A DNA stretch of 64,000 bases. It comes from Brachionus manjavacas (taxonomy: Eukaryota; Rotifera; Eurotatoria; Ploima; Brachionidae). The translations under genes and the position numbers were made by a program. The stretch's first letter is position 1. Every line of letters begins with the position of its first letter. The notes under the pieces were generated by a model. That model made no database searches. It saw only the letters and a list, made by a program, of their open reading frames with translations, and was not told where the DNA came from. The stretch spans positions 1,036,609-1,100,608 of the forward strand of contig JAHQIY010000023.1 of assembly GCA_019054805.1 (NCBI GenBank), in the 5' to 3' direction. Shown here piece after piece: positions 23,201 through 37,600 of this stretch.

Positions 23201-26200
23201 CTTGCAAGTGATTACCAGTCACTTAGTTTTCAATTCACTGCAGAATGGTCAATTTTTTAGCTACGATAATGATTAATAGCTCAAATTCAAGAGCGCAAAA
23301 AGTTCTACATGATACAATTTACAGGACTCAAAAAAGTTAAAAGGACAAGATTTTAGGCGACTTCGAAAATGAGCAAAAAACCCATTTTTTGACGTTTTTC
23401 AGATAGGTTTTTTGCAATGAATTTTTCGAATTATGGAAAACCGAAGATACCACTAGATAGATCTTGAAATTTTCTTGACTTTGGCTTTTACAGATCAAAA
23501 AAAGGTCAAAGATTCGAAAAGTTATGCACATGGGAAACTTGCAAGTGATTACCAGTCACTTAGTTTTCAATTCACTGCAGAATGGTCAATTTTTTAGCTA
23601 CGATAATGATTAATAGCTCAAATTCAAGAGCGCAAAAAGTTCTACATGATACAATTTACAGGACTCAAAAAAGTTAAAAGGACAAGATTTTAGGCGACTT
23701 CGAAAATGAGCAAAAAACCCATTTTTTGACGTTTTTCAGATAGGTTTTTTGCAATGAATTTTTCGAATTATGGAAAACCGAAGATACCACTAGATAGATC
23801 TTGAAATTTTCTTGACTTTGGCTTTTACAGATCAAAAAAAGGTCAAAGATTCGAAAAGTTATGCACATGGGAAACTTGCAAGTGATTACCAGTCACTTAG
23901 TTTTCAATTCACTGCAGAATGGTCAATTTTTTAGCTACGATAATGATTAATAGCTCAAATTCAAGAGCGCAAAAAGTTCTACATGATACAATTTACAGGA
24001 CTCAAAAAAGTTAAAAGGACAAGATTTTAGGCGACTTCGAAAATGAGCAAAAAACCCATTTTTTGACGTTTTTCAGATAGGTTTTTTGCAATGAATTTTT
24101 CGAATTATGGAAAACCGAAGATACCACTAGATAGATCTTGAAATTTTCTTGACTTTGGCTTTTACAGATCAAAAAAAGGTCAAAGATTCGAAAAGTTATG
24201 CACATGGGAAACTTGCAAGTGATTACCAGTCACTTAGTTTTCAATTCACTGCAGAATGGTCAATTTTTTAGCTACGATAATGATTAATAGCTCAAATTCA
24301 AGAGCGCAAAAAGTTCTACATGATACAATTTACAGGACTCAAAAAAGTTAAAAGGACAAGATTTTAGGCGACTTCGAAAATGAGCAAAAAACCCATTTTT
24401 TGACGTTTTTCAGATAGGTTTTTTGCAATGAATTTTTCGAATTATGGAAAACCGAAGATACCACTAGATAGATCTTGAAATTTTCTTGACTTTGGCTTTT
24501 ACAGATCAAAAAAAGGTCAAAGATTCGAAAAGTTATGCACATGGGAAACTTGCAAGTGATTACCAGTCACTTAGTTTTCAATTCACTGCAGAATGGTCAA
24601 TTTTTTAGCTACGATAATGATTAATAGCTCAAATTCAAGAGCGCAAAAAGTTCTACATGATACAATTTACAGGACTCAAAAAAGTTAAAAGGACAAGATT
24701 TTAGGCGACTTCGAAAATGAGCAAAAAACCCATTTTTTGACGTTTTTCAGATAGGTTTTTTGCAATGAATTTTTCGAATTATGGAAAACCGAAGATACCA
24801 CTAGATAGATCTTGAAATTTTCTTGACTTTGGCTTTTACAGATCAAAAAAAGGTCAAAGATTCGAAAAGTTATGCACATGGGAAACTTGCAAGTGATTAC
24901 CAGTCACTTAGTTTTCAATTCACTGCAGAATGGTCAATTTTTTAGCTACGATAATGATTAATAGCTCAAATTCAAGAGAGCAAAAAGTTCTACATGATAC
25001 AATTTACAGGACTCAAAAAAATTAAAAGGACAAGATTTTAGGCGACTTCGAAAATGAGCAAAAAACCCATTTTTTGACGTTTTTCAGATAGGTTTTTTGC
25101 AATGAATTTTTCGAATTATGGAAAACCGAAGATACCACTAGATAGATCTTGAAATTTTCTTGACTTTGGCTTTTACAGATCAAAAAAAGGTCAAAGATTC
25201 GAAAAGTTATGCACATGGGAAACTTGCAAGTGATTACCAGTCACTTAGTTTTCAATTCACTGCAGAATGGTCAATTTTTTAGCTACGATAATGATTAATA
25301 GCTCAAATTCAAGAGCGCAAAAAGTTCTACATGATACAATTTACAGGACTCAAAAAAATAAAAGGACAAGATTTTAGGCGACTTCGAAAATGAGCAAAAA
25401 ACCCATTTTTTGACGTTTTTCAGATAGGTTTTTTGCAATGAATTTTTCGAATTATGGAAAACCGAAGATACCACTAGATAGATCTTGAAATTTTCTTGAC
25501 TTTGGCTTTTACAGATCAAAAAAAGGTCAAAGATTCGAAAAGTTATGCACATGGGAAACTTGCAAGTGATTACCAGTCACTTAGTTTTCAATTCACTGCA
25601 GAATGGTCAATTTTTTAGCTACGATAATGATTAATAGCTCAAATTCAAGAGCGCAAAAAGTTCTACATGATACAATTTACAGGACTCAAAAAAGTTAAAA
25701 GGACAAGATTTTAGGCGACTTCGAAAATGAGCAAAAAACCCATTTTTTGACGTTTTTCAGATAGGTTTTTTGCAATGAATTTTTCGAATTATGGAAAACC
25801 GAAGATACCACTAGATAGATCTTGAAATTTTCTTGACTTTGGCTTTTACAGATCAAAAAAAGGTCAAAGATTCGAAAAGTTATGCACATGGGAAACTTGC
25901 AAGTGATTACCAGTCACTTAGTTTTCAATTCACTGCAGAATGGTCAATTTTTTAGCTACGATAATGATTAATAGCTCAAATTCAAGAGCGCAAAAAGTTC
26001 TACATGATACAATTTACAGGACTCAAAAAAGTTAAAAGGACAAGATTTTAGGCGACTTCGAAAATGAGCAAAAAACCCATTTTTTGACGTTTTTCAGATA
26101 GGTTTTTTGCAATGAATTTTTCGAATTATGGAAAACCGAAGATACCACTAGATAGATCTTGAAATTTTCTTGACTTTGGCTTTTACAGATCAAAAAAGGT

Positions 26201-28650
26201 CAAAGATTCGAAAAGTTATGCACATGGGAAACTTGCAAGTGATTACCAGTCACTTAGTTTTCAATTCACTGCAGAATGGTCAATTTTTTAGCTACGATAA
26301 TGATTAATAGCTCAAATTCAAGAGCGCAAAAAGTTCTACATGATACAATTTACAGGACTCAAAAAAGTTAAAAGGACAAGATTTTAGGCGACTTCGAAAA
26401 TGAGCAAAAAACCCATTTTTTGACGTTTTTCAGATAGGTTTTTTGCAATGAATTTTTCGAATTATGGAAAACCGAAGATACCACTAGATAGATCTTGAAA
26501 TTTTCTTGACTTTGGCTTTTACAGATCAAAAAAGGTCAAAGATTCGAAAAGTTATGCACATGGGAAACTTGCAAGTGATTACCAGTCACTTAGTTTTCAA
26601 TTCACTGCAGAATGGTCAATTTTTTAGCTACGATAATGATTAATAGCTCAAATTCAAGAGCGCAAAAAGTTCTACATGATACAATTTACAGGACTCAAAA
26701 AAGTTAAAAGGACAAGATTTTAGGCGACTTCGAAAATGAGCAAAAAACCCATTTTTTGACGTTTTTCAGATAGGTTTTTTGCAATGAATTTTTCGAATTA
26801 TGGAAAACCGAAGATACCACTAGATAGATCTTGAAATTTTCTTGACTTTGGCTTTTACAGATCAAAAAAAGGTCAAAGATTCGAAAAGTTATGCACATGG
26901 GAAACTTGCAAGTGATTACCAGTCACTTAGTTTTCAATTCACTGCAGAATGGTCAATTTTTTAGCTACGATAATGATTAATAGCTCAAATTCAAGAGCGC
27001 AAAAAGTTCTACATGATACAATTTACAGGACTCAAAAAAGTTAAAAGGACAAGATTTTAGGCGACTTCGAAAATGAGCAAAAAACCCATTTTTTGACGTT
27101 TTTCAGATAGGTTTTTTGCAATGAATTTTTCGAATTATGGAAAACCGAAGATACCACTAGATAGATCTTGAAATTTTCTTGACTTTGGCTTTTACAGATC
27201 AAAAAAAGGTCAAAGATTCGAAAAGTTATGCACATGGGAAACTTGCAAGTGATTACCAGTCACTTAGTTTTCAATTCACTGCAGAATGGTCAATTTTTTA
27301 GCTACGATAATGATTAATAGCTCAAATTCAAGAGCGCAAAAAGTTCTACATGATACAATTTACAGGACTCAAAAAAGTTAAAAGGACAAGATTTTAGGCG
27401 ACTTCGAAAATGAGCAAAAAACCCATTTTTTGACGTTTTTCAGATAGGTTTTTTGCAATGAATTTTTCGAATTATGGAAAACCGAAGATACCACTAGATA
27501 GATCTTGAAATTTTCTTGACTTTGGCTTTTACAGATCAAAAAAAGGTCAAAGATTCGAAAAGTTATGCACATGGGAAACTTGCAAGTGATTACCAGTCAC
27601 TTAGTTTTCAATTCACTGCAGAATGGTCAATTTTTTAGCTACGATAATGATTAATAGCTCAAATTCAAGAGCGCAAAAAGTTCTACATGATACAATTTAC
27701 AGGACTCAAAAAAGTTAAAAGGACAAGATTTTAGGCGACTTCGAAAATGAGCAAAAAACCCATTTTTTGACGTTTTTCAGATAGGTTTTTTGCAATGAAT
27801 TTTTCGAATTATGGAAAACCGAAGATACCACTAGATAGATCTTGAAATTTTCTTGACTTTGGCTTTTACAGATCAAAAAAGGTCAAAGATTCGAAAAGTT
27901 ATGCACATGGGAAACTTGCAAGTGATTACCAGTCACTTAGTTTTCAATTCACTGCAGAATGGTCAATTTTTTAGCTACGATAATGATTAATAGCTCAAAT
28001 TCAAGAGCGCAAAAAGTTCTACATGATACAATTTACAGGACTCAAAAAAGTTAAAAGGACAAGATTTTAGGCGACTTCGAAAATGAGCAAAAAACCCATT
28101 TTTTGACGTTTTTCAGATAGGTTTTTTGCAATGAATTTTTCGAATTATGGAAAACCGAAGATACCACTAGATAGATCTTGAAATTTTCTTGACTTTGGCT
28201 TTTACAGATCAAAAAAAGGTCAAAGATTCGAAAAGTTATGCACATGGGAAACTTGCAAGTGATTACCAGTCACTTAGTTTTCAATTCACTGCAGAATGGT
28301 CAATTTTTTAGCTACGATAATGATTAATAGCTCAAATTCAAGAGCGCAAAAAGTTCTACATGATACAATTTACAGGACTCAAAAAAGTTAAAAGGACAAG
28401 ATTTTAGGCGACTTCGAAAATGAGCAAAAAACCCATTTTTTGACGTTTTTCAGATAGGTTTTTTGCAATGAATTTTTCGAATTATGGAAAACCGAAGATA
28501 CCACTAGATAGATCTTGAAATTTTCTTGACTTTGGCTTTTACAGATCAAAAAAAGGTCAAAGATTCGAAAAGTTATGCACATGGGAAACTTGCAAGTGAT
28601 TACCAGTCACTTAGTTTTCAATTCACTGCAGAATGGTCAATTTTTTAGCT
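14206..28650. repeat. Heterogeneous left block of the satellite array
   Basis: About 43 units with several coexisting variants. Most have GATAATGATTAATAG, with GATAATAATTAATAG at about 14514, 15187, 19567 and 20240. The linker after GGACTC is AAAAAAGTTAAAAGG, AAAAAATATAAAAGG (14.2-19.3 kb), AAAAAAAATAAAAGG (14.6 and 21.0 kb), AAAAAAATAAAAGG (20.6, 22.7 and 25.4 kb) or AAAAAGAAAAAGG (22.0 kb). Two units 1,348 bp apart (near 14312 and 15660) share CTTTTTTGCAATAAATTT. This is the more variable part of the array. Confidence 0.8.
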
Positions 28651-31600
28651 ACGATAATAATTAATAGCTCAAATTCAAGAGCGCAAAAAGTTCTACATGA
28701 TACAATTTACAGGACTCAAAAAAGTTAAAAGGACAAGATTTTAGGCGACTTCGAAAATGAGCAAAAAACCCATTTTTTGACGTTTTTCAGATAGGTTTTT
28801 TGCAATGAATTTTTCGAATTATGGAAAACCGAAGATACCACTAGATAGATCTTGAAATTTTCTTGACTTTGGCTTTTACAGATCAAAAAAAGGTCAAAGA
28901 TTCGAAAAGTTATGCACATGGGAAACTTGCAAGTGATTACCAGTCACTTAGTTTTCAATTCACTGCAGAATGGTCAATTTTTTAGCTACGATAATAATTA
29001 ATAGCTCAAATTCAAGAGCGCAAAAAGTTCTACATGATACAATTTACAGGACTCAAAAAAGTTAAAAGGACAAGATTTTAGGCGACTTCGAAAATGAGCA
29101 AAAAACCCATTTTTTGACGTTTTTCAGATAGGTTTTTTGCAATGAATTTTTCGAATTATGGAAAACCGAAGATACCACTAGATAGATCTTGAAATTTTCT
29201 TGACTTTGGCTTTTACAGATCAAAAAAGGTCAAAGATTCGAAAAGTTATGCACATGGGAAACTTGCAAGTGATTACCAGTCACTTAGTTTTCAATTCACT
29301 GCAGAATGGTCAATTTTTTAGCTACGATAATAATTAATAGCTCAAATTCAAGAGCGCAAAAAGTTCTACATGATACAATTTACAGGACTCAAAAAAGTTA
29401 AAAGGACAAGATTTTAGGCGACTTCGAAAATGAGCAAAAAACCCATTTTTTGACGTTTTTCAGATAGGTTTTTTGCAATGAATTTTTCGAATTATGGAAA
29501 ACCGAAGATACCACTAGATAGATCTTGAAATTTTCTTGACTTTGGCTTTTACAGATCAAAAAAAGGTCAAAGATTCGAAAAGTTATGCACATGGGAAACT
29601 TGCAAGTGATTACCAGTCACTTAGTTTTCAATTCACTGCAGAATGGTCAATTTTTTAGCTACGATAATAATTAATAGCTCAAATTCAAGAGCGCAAAAAG
29701 TTCTACATGATACAATTTACAGGACTCAAAAAAGTTAAAAGGACAAGATTTTAGGCGACTTCGAAAATGAGCAAAAAACCCATTTTTTGACGTTTTTCAG
29801 ATAGGTTTTTTGCAATGAATTTTTCGAATTATGGAAAACCGAAGATACCACTAGATAGATCTTGAAATTTTCTTGACTTTGGCTTTTACAGATCAAAAAA
29901 AGGTCAAAGATTCGAAAAGTTATGCACATGGGAAACTTGCAAGTGATTACCAGTCACTTAGTTTTCAATTCACTGCAGAATGGTCAATTTTTTAGCTACG
30001 ATAATAATTAATAGCTCAAATTCAAGAGCGCAAAAAGTTCTACATGATACAATTTACAGGACTCAAAAAAGTTAAAAGGACAAGATTTTAGGCGACTTCG
30101 AAAATGAGCAAAAAACCCATTTTTTGACGTTTTTCAGATAGGTTTTTTGCAATGAATTTTTCGAATTATGGAAAACCGAAGATACCACTAGATAGATCTT
30201 GAAATTTTCTTGACTTTGGCTTTTACAGATCAAAAAAAGGTCAAAGATTCGAAAAGTTATGCACATGGGAAACTTGCAAGTGATTACCAGTCACTTAGTT
30301 TTCAATTCACTGCAGAATGGTCAATTTTTTAGCTACGATAATAATTAATAGCTCAAATTCAAGAGCGCAAAAAGTTCTACATGATACAATTTACAGGACT
30401 CAAAAAAGTTAAAAGGACAAGATTTTAGGCGACTTCGAAAATGAGCAAAAAACCCATTTTTTGACGTTTTTCAGATAGGTTTTTTGCAATGAATTTTTCG
30501 AATTATGGAAAACCGAAGATACCACTAGATAGATCTTGAAATTTTCTTGACTTTGGCTTTTACAGATCAAAAAAAGGTCAAAGATTCGAAAAGTTATGCA
30601 CATGGGAAACTTGCAAGTGATTACCAGTCACTTAGTTTTCAATTCACTGCAGAATGGTCAATTTTTTAGCTACGATAATAATTAATAGCTCAAATTCAAG
30701 AGCGCAAAAAGTTCTACATGATACAATTTACAGGACTCAAAAAAGTTAAAAGGACAAGATTTTAGGCGACTTCGAAAATGAGCAAAAAACCCATTTTTTG
30801 ACGTTTTTCAGATAGGTTTTTTGCAATGAATTTTTCGAATTATGGAAAACCGAAGATACCACTAGATAGATCTTGAAATTTTCTTGACTTTGGCTTTTAC
30901 AGATCAAAAAAAGGTCAAAGATTCGAAAAGTTATGCACATGGGAAACTTGCAAGTGATTACCAGTCACTTAGTTTTCAATTCACTGCAGAATGGTCAATT
31001 TTTTAGCTACGATAATAATTAATAGCTCAAATTCAAGAGCGCAAAAAGTTCTACATGATACAATTTACAGGACTCAAAAAAGTTAAAAGGACAAGATTTT
31101 AGGCGACTTCGAAAATGAGCAAAAAACCCATTTTTTGACGTTTTTCAGATAGGTTTTTTGCAATGAATTTTTCGAATTATGGAAAACCGAAGATACCACT
31201 AGATAGATCTTGAAATTTTCTTGACTTTGGCTTTTACAGATCAAAAAAAGGTCAAAGATTCGAAAAGTTATGCACATGGGAAACTTGCAAGTGATTACCA
31301 GTCACTTAGTTTTCAATTCACTGCAGAATGGTCAATTTTTTAGCTACGATAATAATTAATAGCTCAAATTCAAGAGCGCAAAAAGTTCTACATGATACAA
31401 TTTACAGGACTCAAAAAAGTTAAAAGGACAAGATTTTAGGCGACTTCGAAAATGAGCAAAAAACCCATTTTTTGACGTTTTTCAGATAGGTTTTTTGCAA
31501 TGAATTTTTCGAATTATGGAAAACCGAAGATACCACTAGATAGATCTTGAAATTTTCTTGACTTTGGCTTTTACAGATCAAAAAAAGGTCAAAGATTCGA

Positions 31601-34600
31601 AAAGTTATGCACATGGGAAACTTGCAAGTGATTACCAGTCACTTAGTTTTCAATTCACTGCAGAATGGTCAATTTTTTAGCTACGATAATAATTAATAGC
31701 TCAAATTCAAGAGCGCAAAAAGTTCTACATGATACAATTTACAGGACTCAAAAAAGTTAAAAGGACAAGATTTTAGGCGACTTCGAAAATGAGCAAAAAA
31801 CCCATTTTTTGACGTTTTTCAGATAGGTTTTTTGCAATGAATTTTTCGAATTATGGAAAACCGAAGATACCACTAGATAGATCTTGAAATTTTCTTGACT
31901 TTGGCTTTTACAGATCAAAAAAAGGTCAAAGATTCGAAAAGTTATGCACATGGGAAACTTGCAAGTGATTACCAGTCACTTAGTTTTCAATTCACTGCAG
32001 AATGGTCAATTTTTTAGCTACGATAATAATTAATAGCTCAAATTCAAGAGCGCAAAAAGTTCTACATGATACAATTTACAGGACTCAAAAAAGTTAAAAG
32101 GACAAGATTTTAGGCGACTTCGAAAATGAGCAAAAAACCCATTTTTTGACGTTTTTCAGATAGGTTTTTTGCAATGAATTTTTCGAATTATGGAAAACCG
32201 AAGATACCACTAGATAGATCTTGAAATTTTCTTGACTTTGGCTTTTACAGATCAAAAAAAGGTCAAAGATTCGAAAAGTTATGCACATGGGAAACTTGCA
32301 AGTGATTACCAGTCACTTAGTTTTCAATTCACTGCAGAATGGTCAATTTTTTAGCTACGATAATAATTAATAGCTCAAATTCAAGAGCGCAAAAAGTTCT
32401 ACATGATACAATTTACAGGACTCAAAAAAGTTAAAAGGACAAGATTTTAGGCGACTTCGAAAATGAGCAAAAAACCCATTTTTTGACGTTTTTCAGATAG
32501 GTTTTTTGCAATGAATTTTTCGAATTATGGAAAACCGAAGATACCACTAGATAGATCTTGAAATTTTCTTGACTTTGGCTTTTACAGATCAAAAAAAGGT
32601 CAAAGATTCGAAAAGTTATGCACATGGGAAACTTGCAAGTGATTACCAGTCACTTAGTTTTCAATTCACTGCAGAATGGTCAATTTTTTAGCTACGATAA
32701 TAATTAATAGCTCAAATTCAAGAGCGCAAAAAGTTCTACATGATACAATTTACAGGACTCAAAAAAGTTAAAAGGACAAGATTTTAGGCGACTTCGAAAA
32801 TGAGCAAAAAACCCATTTTTTGACGTTTTTCAGATAGGTTTTTTGCAATGAATTTTTCGAATTATGGAAAACCGAAGATACCACTAGATAGATCTTGAAA
32901 TTTTCTTGACTTTGGCTTTTACAGATCAAAAAAAGGTCAAAGATTCGAAAAGTTATGCACATGGGAAACTTGCAAGTGATTACCAGTCACTTAGTTTTCA
33001 ATTCACTGCAGAATGGTCAATTTTTTAGCTACGATAATAATTAATAGCTCAAATTCAAGAGCGCAAAAAGTTCTACATGATACAATTTACAGGACTCAAA
33101 AAAGTTAAAAGGACAAGATTTTAGGCGACTTCGAAAATGAGCAAAAAACCCATTTTTTGACGTTTTTCAGATAGGTTTTTTGCAATGAATTTTTCGAATT
33201 ATGGAAAACCGAAGATACCACTAGATAGATCTTGAAATTTTCTTGACTTTGGCTTTTACAGATCAAAAAAAGGTCAAAGATTCGAAAAGTTATGCACATG
33301 GGAAACTTGCAAGTGATTACCAGTCACTTAGTTTTCAATTCACTGCAGAATGGTCAATTTTTTAGCTACGATAATAATTAATAGCTCAAATTCAAGAGCG
33401 CAAAAAGTTCTACATGATACAATTTACAGGACTCAAAAAAGTTAAAAGGACAAGATTTTAGGCGACTTCGAAAATGAGCAAAAAACCCATTTTTTGACGT
33501 TTTTCAGATAGGTTTTTTGCAATGAATTTTTCGAATTATGGAAAACCGAAGATACCACTAGATAGATCTTGAAATTTTCTTGACTTTGGCTTTTACAGAT
33601 CAAAAAAAGGTCAAAGATTCGAAAAGTTATGCACATGGGAAACTTGCAAGTGATTACCAGTCACTTAGTTTTCAATTCACTGCAGAATGGTCAATTTTTT
33701 AGCTACGATAATAATTAATAGCTCAAATTCAAGAGCGCAAAAAGTTCTACATGATACAATTTACAGGACTCAAAAAAGTTAAAAGGACAAGATTTTAGGC
33801 GACTTCGAAAATGAGCAAAAAACCCATTTTTTGACGTTTTTCAGATAGGTTTTTTGCAATGAATTTTTCGAATTATGGAAAACCGAAGATACCACTAGAT
33901 AGATCTTGAAATTTTCTTGACTTTGGCTTTTACAGATCAAAAAAAGGTCAAAGATTCGAAAAGTTATGCACATGGGAAACTTGCAAGTGATTACCAGTCA
34001 CTTAGTTTTCAATTCACTGCAGAATGGTCAATTTTTTAGCTACGATAATAATTAATAGCTCAAATTCAAGAGCGCAAAAAGTTCTACATGATACAATTTA
34101 CAGGACTCAAAAAAGTTAAAAGGACAAGATTTTAGGCGACTTCGAAAATGAGCAAAAAACCCATTTTTTGACGTTTTTCAGATAGGTTTTTTGCAATGAA
34201 TTTTTCGAATTATGGAAAACCGAAGATACCACTAGATAGATCTTGAAATTTTCTTGACTTTGGCTTTTACAGATCAAAAAAAGGTCAAAGATTCGAAAAG
34301 TTATGCACATGGGAAACTTGCAAGTGATTACCAGTCACTTAGTTTTCAATTCACTGCAGAATGGTCAATTTTTTAGCTACGATAATAATTAATAGCTCAA
34401 ATTCAAGAGCGCAAAAAGTTCTACATGATACAATTTACAGGACTCAAAAAAGTTAAAAGGACAAGATTTTAGGCGACTTCGAAAATGAGCAAAAAACCCA
34501 TTTTTTGACGTTTTTCAGATAGGTTTTTTGCAATGAATTTTTCGAATTATGGAAAACCGAAGATACCACTAGATAGATCTTGAAATTTTCTTGACTTTGG

Positions 34601-37600
34601 CTTTTACAGATCAAAAAAAGGTCAAAGATTCGAAAAGTTATGCACATGGGAAACTTGCAAGTGATTACCAGTCACTTAGTTTTCAATTCACTGCAGAATG
34701 GTCAATTTTTTAGCTACGATAATAATTAATAGCTCAAATTCAAGAGCGCAAAAAGTTCTACATGATACAATTTACAGGACTCAAAAAAGTTAAAAGGACA
34801 AGATTTTAGGCGACTTCGAAAATGAGCAAAAAACCCATTTTTTGACGTTTTTCAGATAGGTTTTTTGCAATGAATTTTTCGAATTATGGAAAACCGAAGA
34901 TACCACTAGATAGATCTTGAAATTTTCTTGACTTTGGCTTTTACAGATCAAAAAAAGGTCAAAGATTCGAAAAGTTATGCACATGGGAAACTTGCAAGTG
35001 ATTACCAGTCACTTAGTTTTCAATTCACTGCAGAATGGTCAATTTTTTAGCTACGATAATAATTAATAGCTCAAATTCAAGAGCGCAAAAAGTTCTACAT
35101 GATACAATTTACAGGACTCAAAAAAGTTAAAAGGACAAGATTTTAGGCGACTTCGAAAATGAGCAAAAAACCCATTTTTTGACGTTTTTCAGATAGGTTT
35201 TTTGCAATGAATTTTTCGAATTATGGAAAACCGAAGATACCACTAGATAGATCTTGAAATTTTCTTGACTTTGGCTTTTACAGATCAAAAAAAGGTCAAA
35301 GATTCGAAAAGTTATGCACATGGGAAACTTGCAAGTGATTACCAGTCACTTAGTTTTCAATTCACTGCAGAATGGTCAATTTTTTAGCTACGATAATAAT
35401 TAATAGCTCAAATTCAAGAGCGCAAAAAGTTCTACATGATACAATTTACAGGACTCAAAAAAGTTAAAAGGACAAGATTTTAGGCGACTTCGAAAATGAG
35501 CAAAAAACCCATTTTTTGACGTTTTTCAGATAGGTTTTTTGCAATGAATTTTTCGAATTATGGAAAACCGAAGATACCACTAGATAGATCTTGAAATTTT
35601 CTTGACTTTGGCTTTTACAGATCAAAAAAAGGTCAAAGATTCGAAAAGTTATGCACATGGGAAACTTGCAAGTGATTACCAGTCACTTAGTTTTCAATTC
35701 ACTGCAGAATGGTCAATTTTTTAGCTACGATAATAATTAATAGCTCAAATTCAAGAGCGCAAAAAGTTCTACATGATACAATTTACAGGACTCAAAAAAG
35801 TTAAAAGGACAAGATTTTAGGCGACTTCGAAAATGAGCAAAAAACCCATTTTTTGACGTTTTTCAGATAGGTTTTTTGCAATGAATTTTTCGAATTATGG
35901 AAAACCGAAGATACCACTAGATAGATCTTGAAATTTTCTTGACTTTGGCTTTTACAGATCAAAAAAAGGTCAAAGATTCGAAAAGTTATGCACATGGGAA
36001 ACTTGCAAGTGATTACCAGTCACTTAGTTTTCAATTCACTGCAGAATGGTCAATTTTTTAGCTACGATAATAATTAATAGCTCAAATTCAAGAGCGCAAA
36101 AAGTTCTACATGATACAATTTACAGGACTCAAAAAAGTTAAAAGGACAAGATTTTAGGCGACTTCGAAAATGAGCAAAAAACCCATTTTTTGACGTTTTT
36201 CAGATAGGTTTTTTGCAATGAATTTTTCGAATTATGGAAAACCGAAGATACCACTAGATAGATCTTGAAATTTTCTTGACTTTGGCTTTTACAGATCAAA
36301 AAAAGGTCAAAGATTCGAAAAGTTATGCACATGGGAAACTTGCAAGTGATTACCAGTCACTTAGTTTTCAATTCACTGCAGAATGGTCAATTTTTTAGCT
36401 ACGATAATAATTAATAGCTCAAATTCAAGAGCGCAAAAAGTTCTACATGATACAATTTACAGGACTCAAAAAAGTTAAAAGGACAAGATTTTAGGCGACT
36501 TCGAAAATGAGCAAAAAACCCATTTTTTGACGTTTTTCAGATAGGTTTTTTGCAATGAATTTTTCGAATTATGGAAAACCGAAGATACCACTAGATAGAT
36601 CTTGAAATTTTCTTGACTTTGGCTTTTACAGATCAAAAAAAGGTCAAAGATTCGAAAAGTTATGCACATGGGAAACTTGCAAGTGATTACCAGTCACTTA
36701 GTTTTCAATTCACTGCAGAATGGTCAATTTTTTAGCTACGATAATAATTAATAGCTCAAATTCAAGAGCGCAAAAAGTTCTACATGATACAATTTACAGG
36801 ACTCAAAAAAGTTAAAAGGACAAGATTTTAGGCGACTTCGAAAATGAGCAAAAAACCCATTTTTTGACGTTTTTCAGATAGGTTTTTTGCAATGAATTTT
36901 TCGAATTATGGAAAACCGAAGATACCACTAGATAGATCTTGAAATTTTCTTGACTTTGGCTTTTACAGATCAAAAAAAGGTCAAAGATTCGAAAAGTTAT
37001 GCACATGGGAAACTTGCAAGTGATTACCAGTCACTTAGTTTTCAATTCACTGCAGAATGGTCAATTTTTTAGCTACGATAATAATTAATAGCTCAAATTC
37101 AAGAGCGCAAAAAGTTCTACATGATACAATTTACAGGACTCAAAAAAGTTAAAAGGACAAGATTTTAGGCGACTTCGAAAATGAGCAAAAAACCCATTTT
37201 TTGACGTTTTTCAGATAGGTTTTTTGCAATGAATTTTTCGAATTATGGAAAACCGAAGATACCACTAGATAGATCTTGAAATTTTCTTGACTTTGGCTTT
37301 TACAGATCAAAAAAAGGTCAAAGATTCGAAAAGTTATGCACATGGGAAACTTGCAAGTGATTACCAGTCACTTAGTTTTCAATTCACTGCAGAATGGTCA
37401 ATTTTTTAGCTACGATAATAATTAATAGCTCAAATTCAAGAGCGCAAAAAGTTCTACATGATACAATTTACAGGACTCAAAAAAGTTAAAAGGACAAGAT
37501 TTTAGGCGACTTCGAAAATGAGCAAAAAACCCATTTTTTGACGTTTTTCAGATAGGTTTTTTGCAATGAATTTTTCGAATTATGGAAAACCGAAGATACC

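Noticed and set aside
28720..29060. CENP-B box in the satellite monomer
   Set aside because: The TTCG motifs in each unit were compared with the nTTCGnnnnAnnCGGGn pattern and none carries the required CGGG half.
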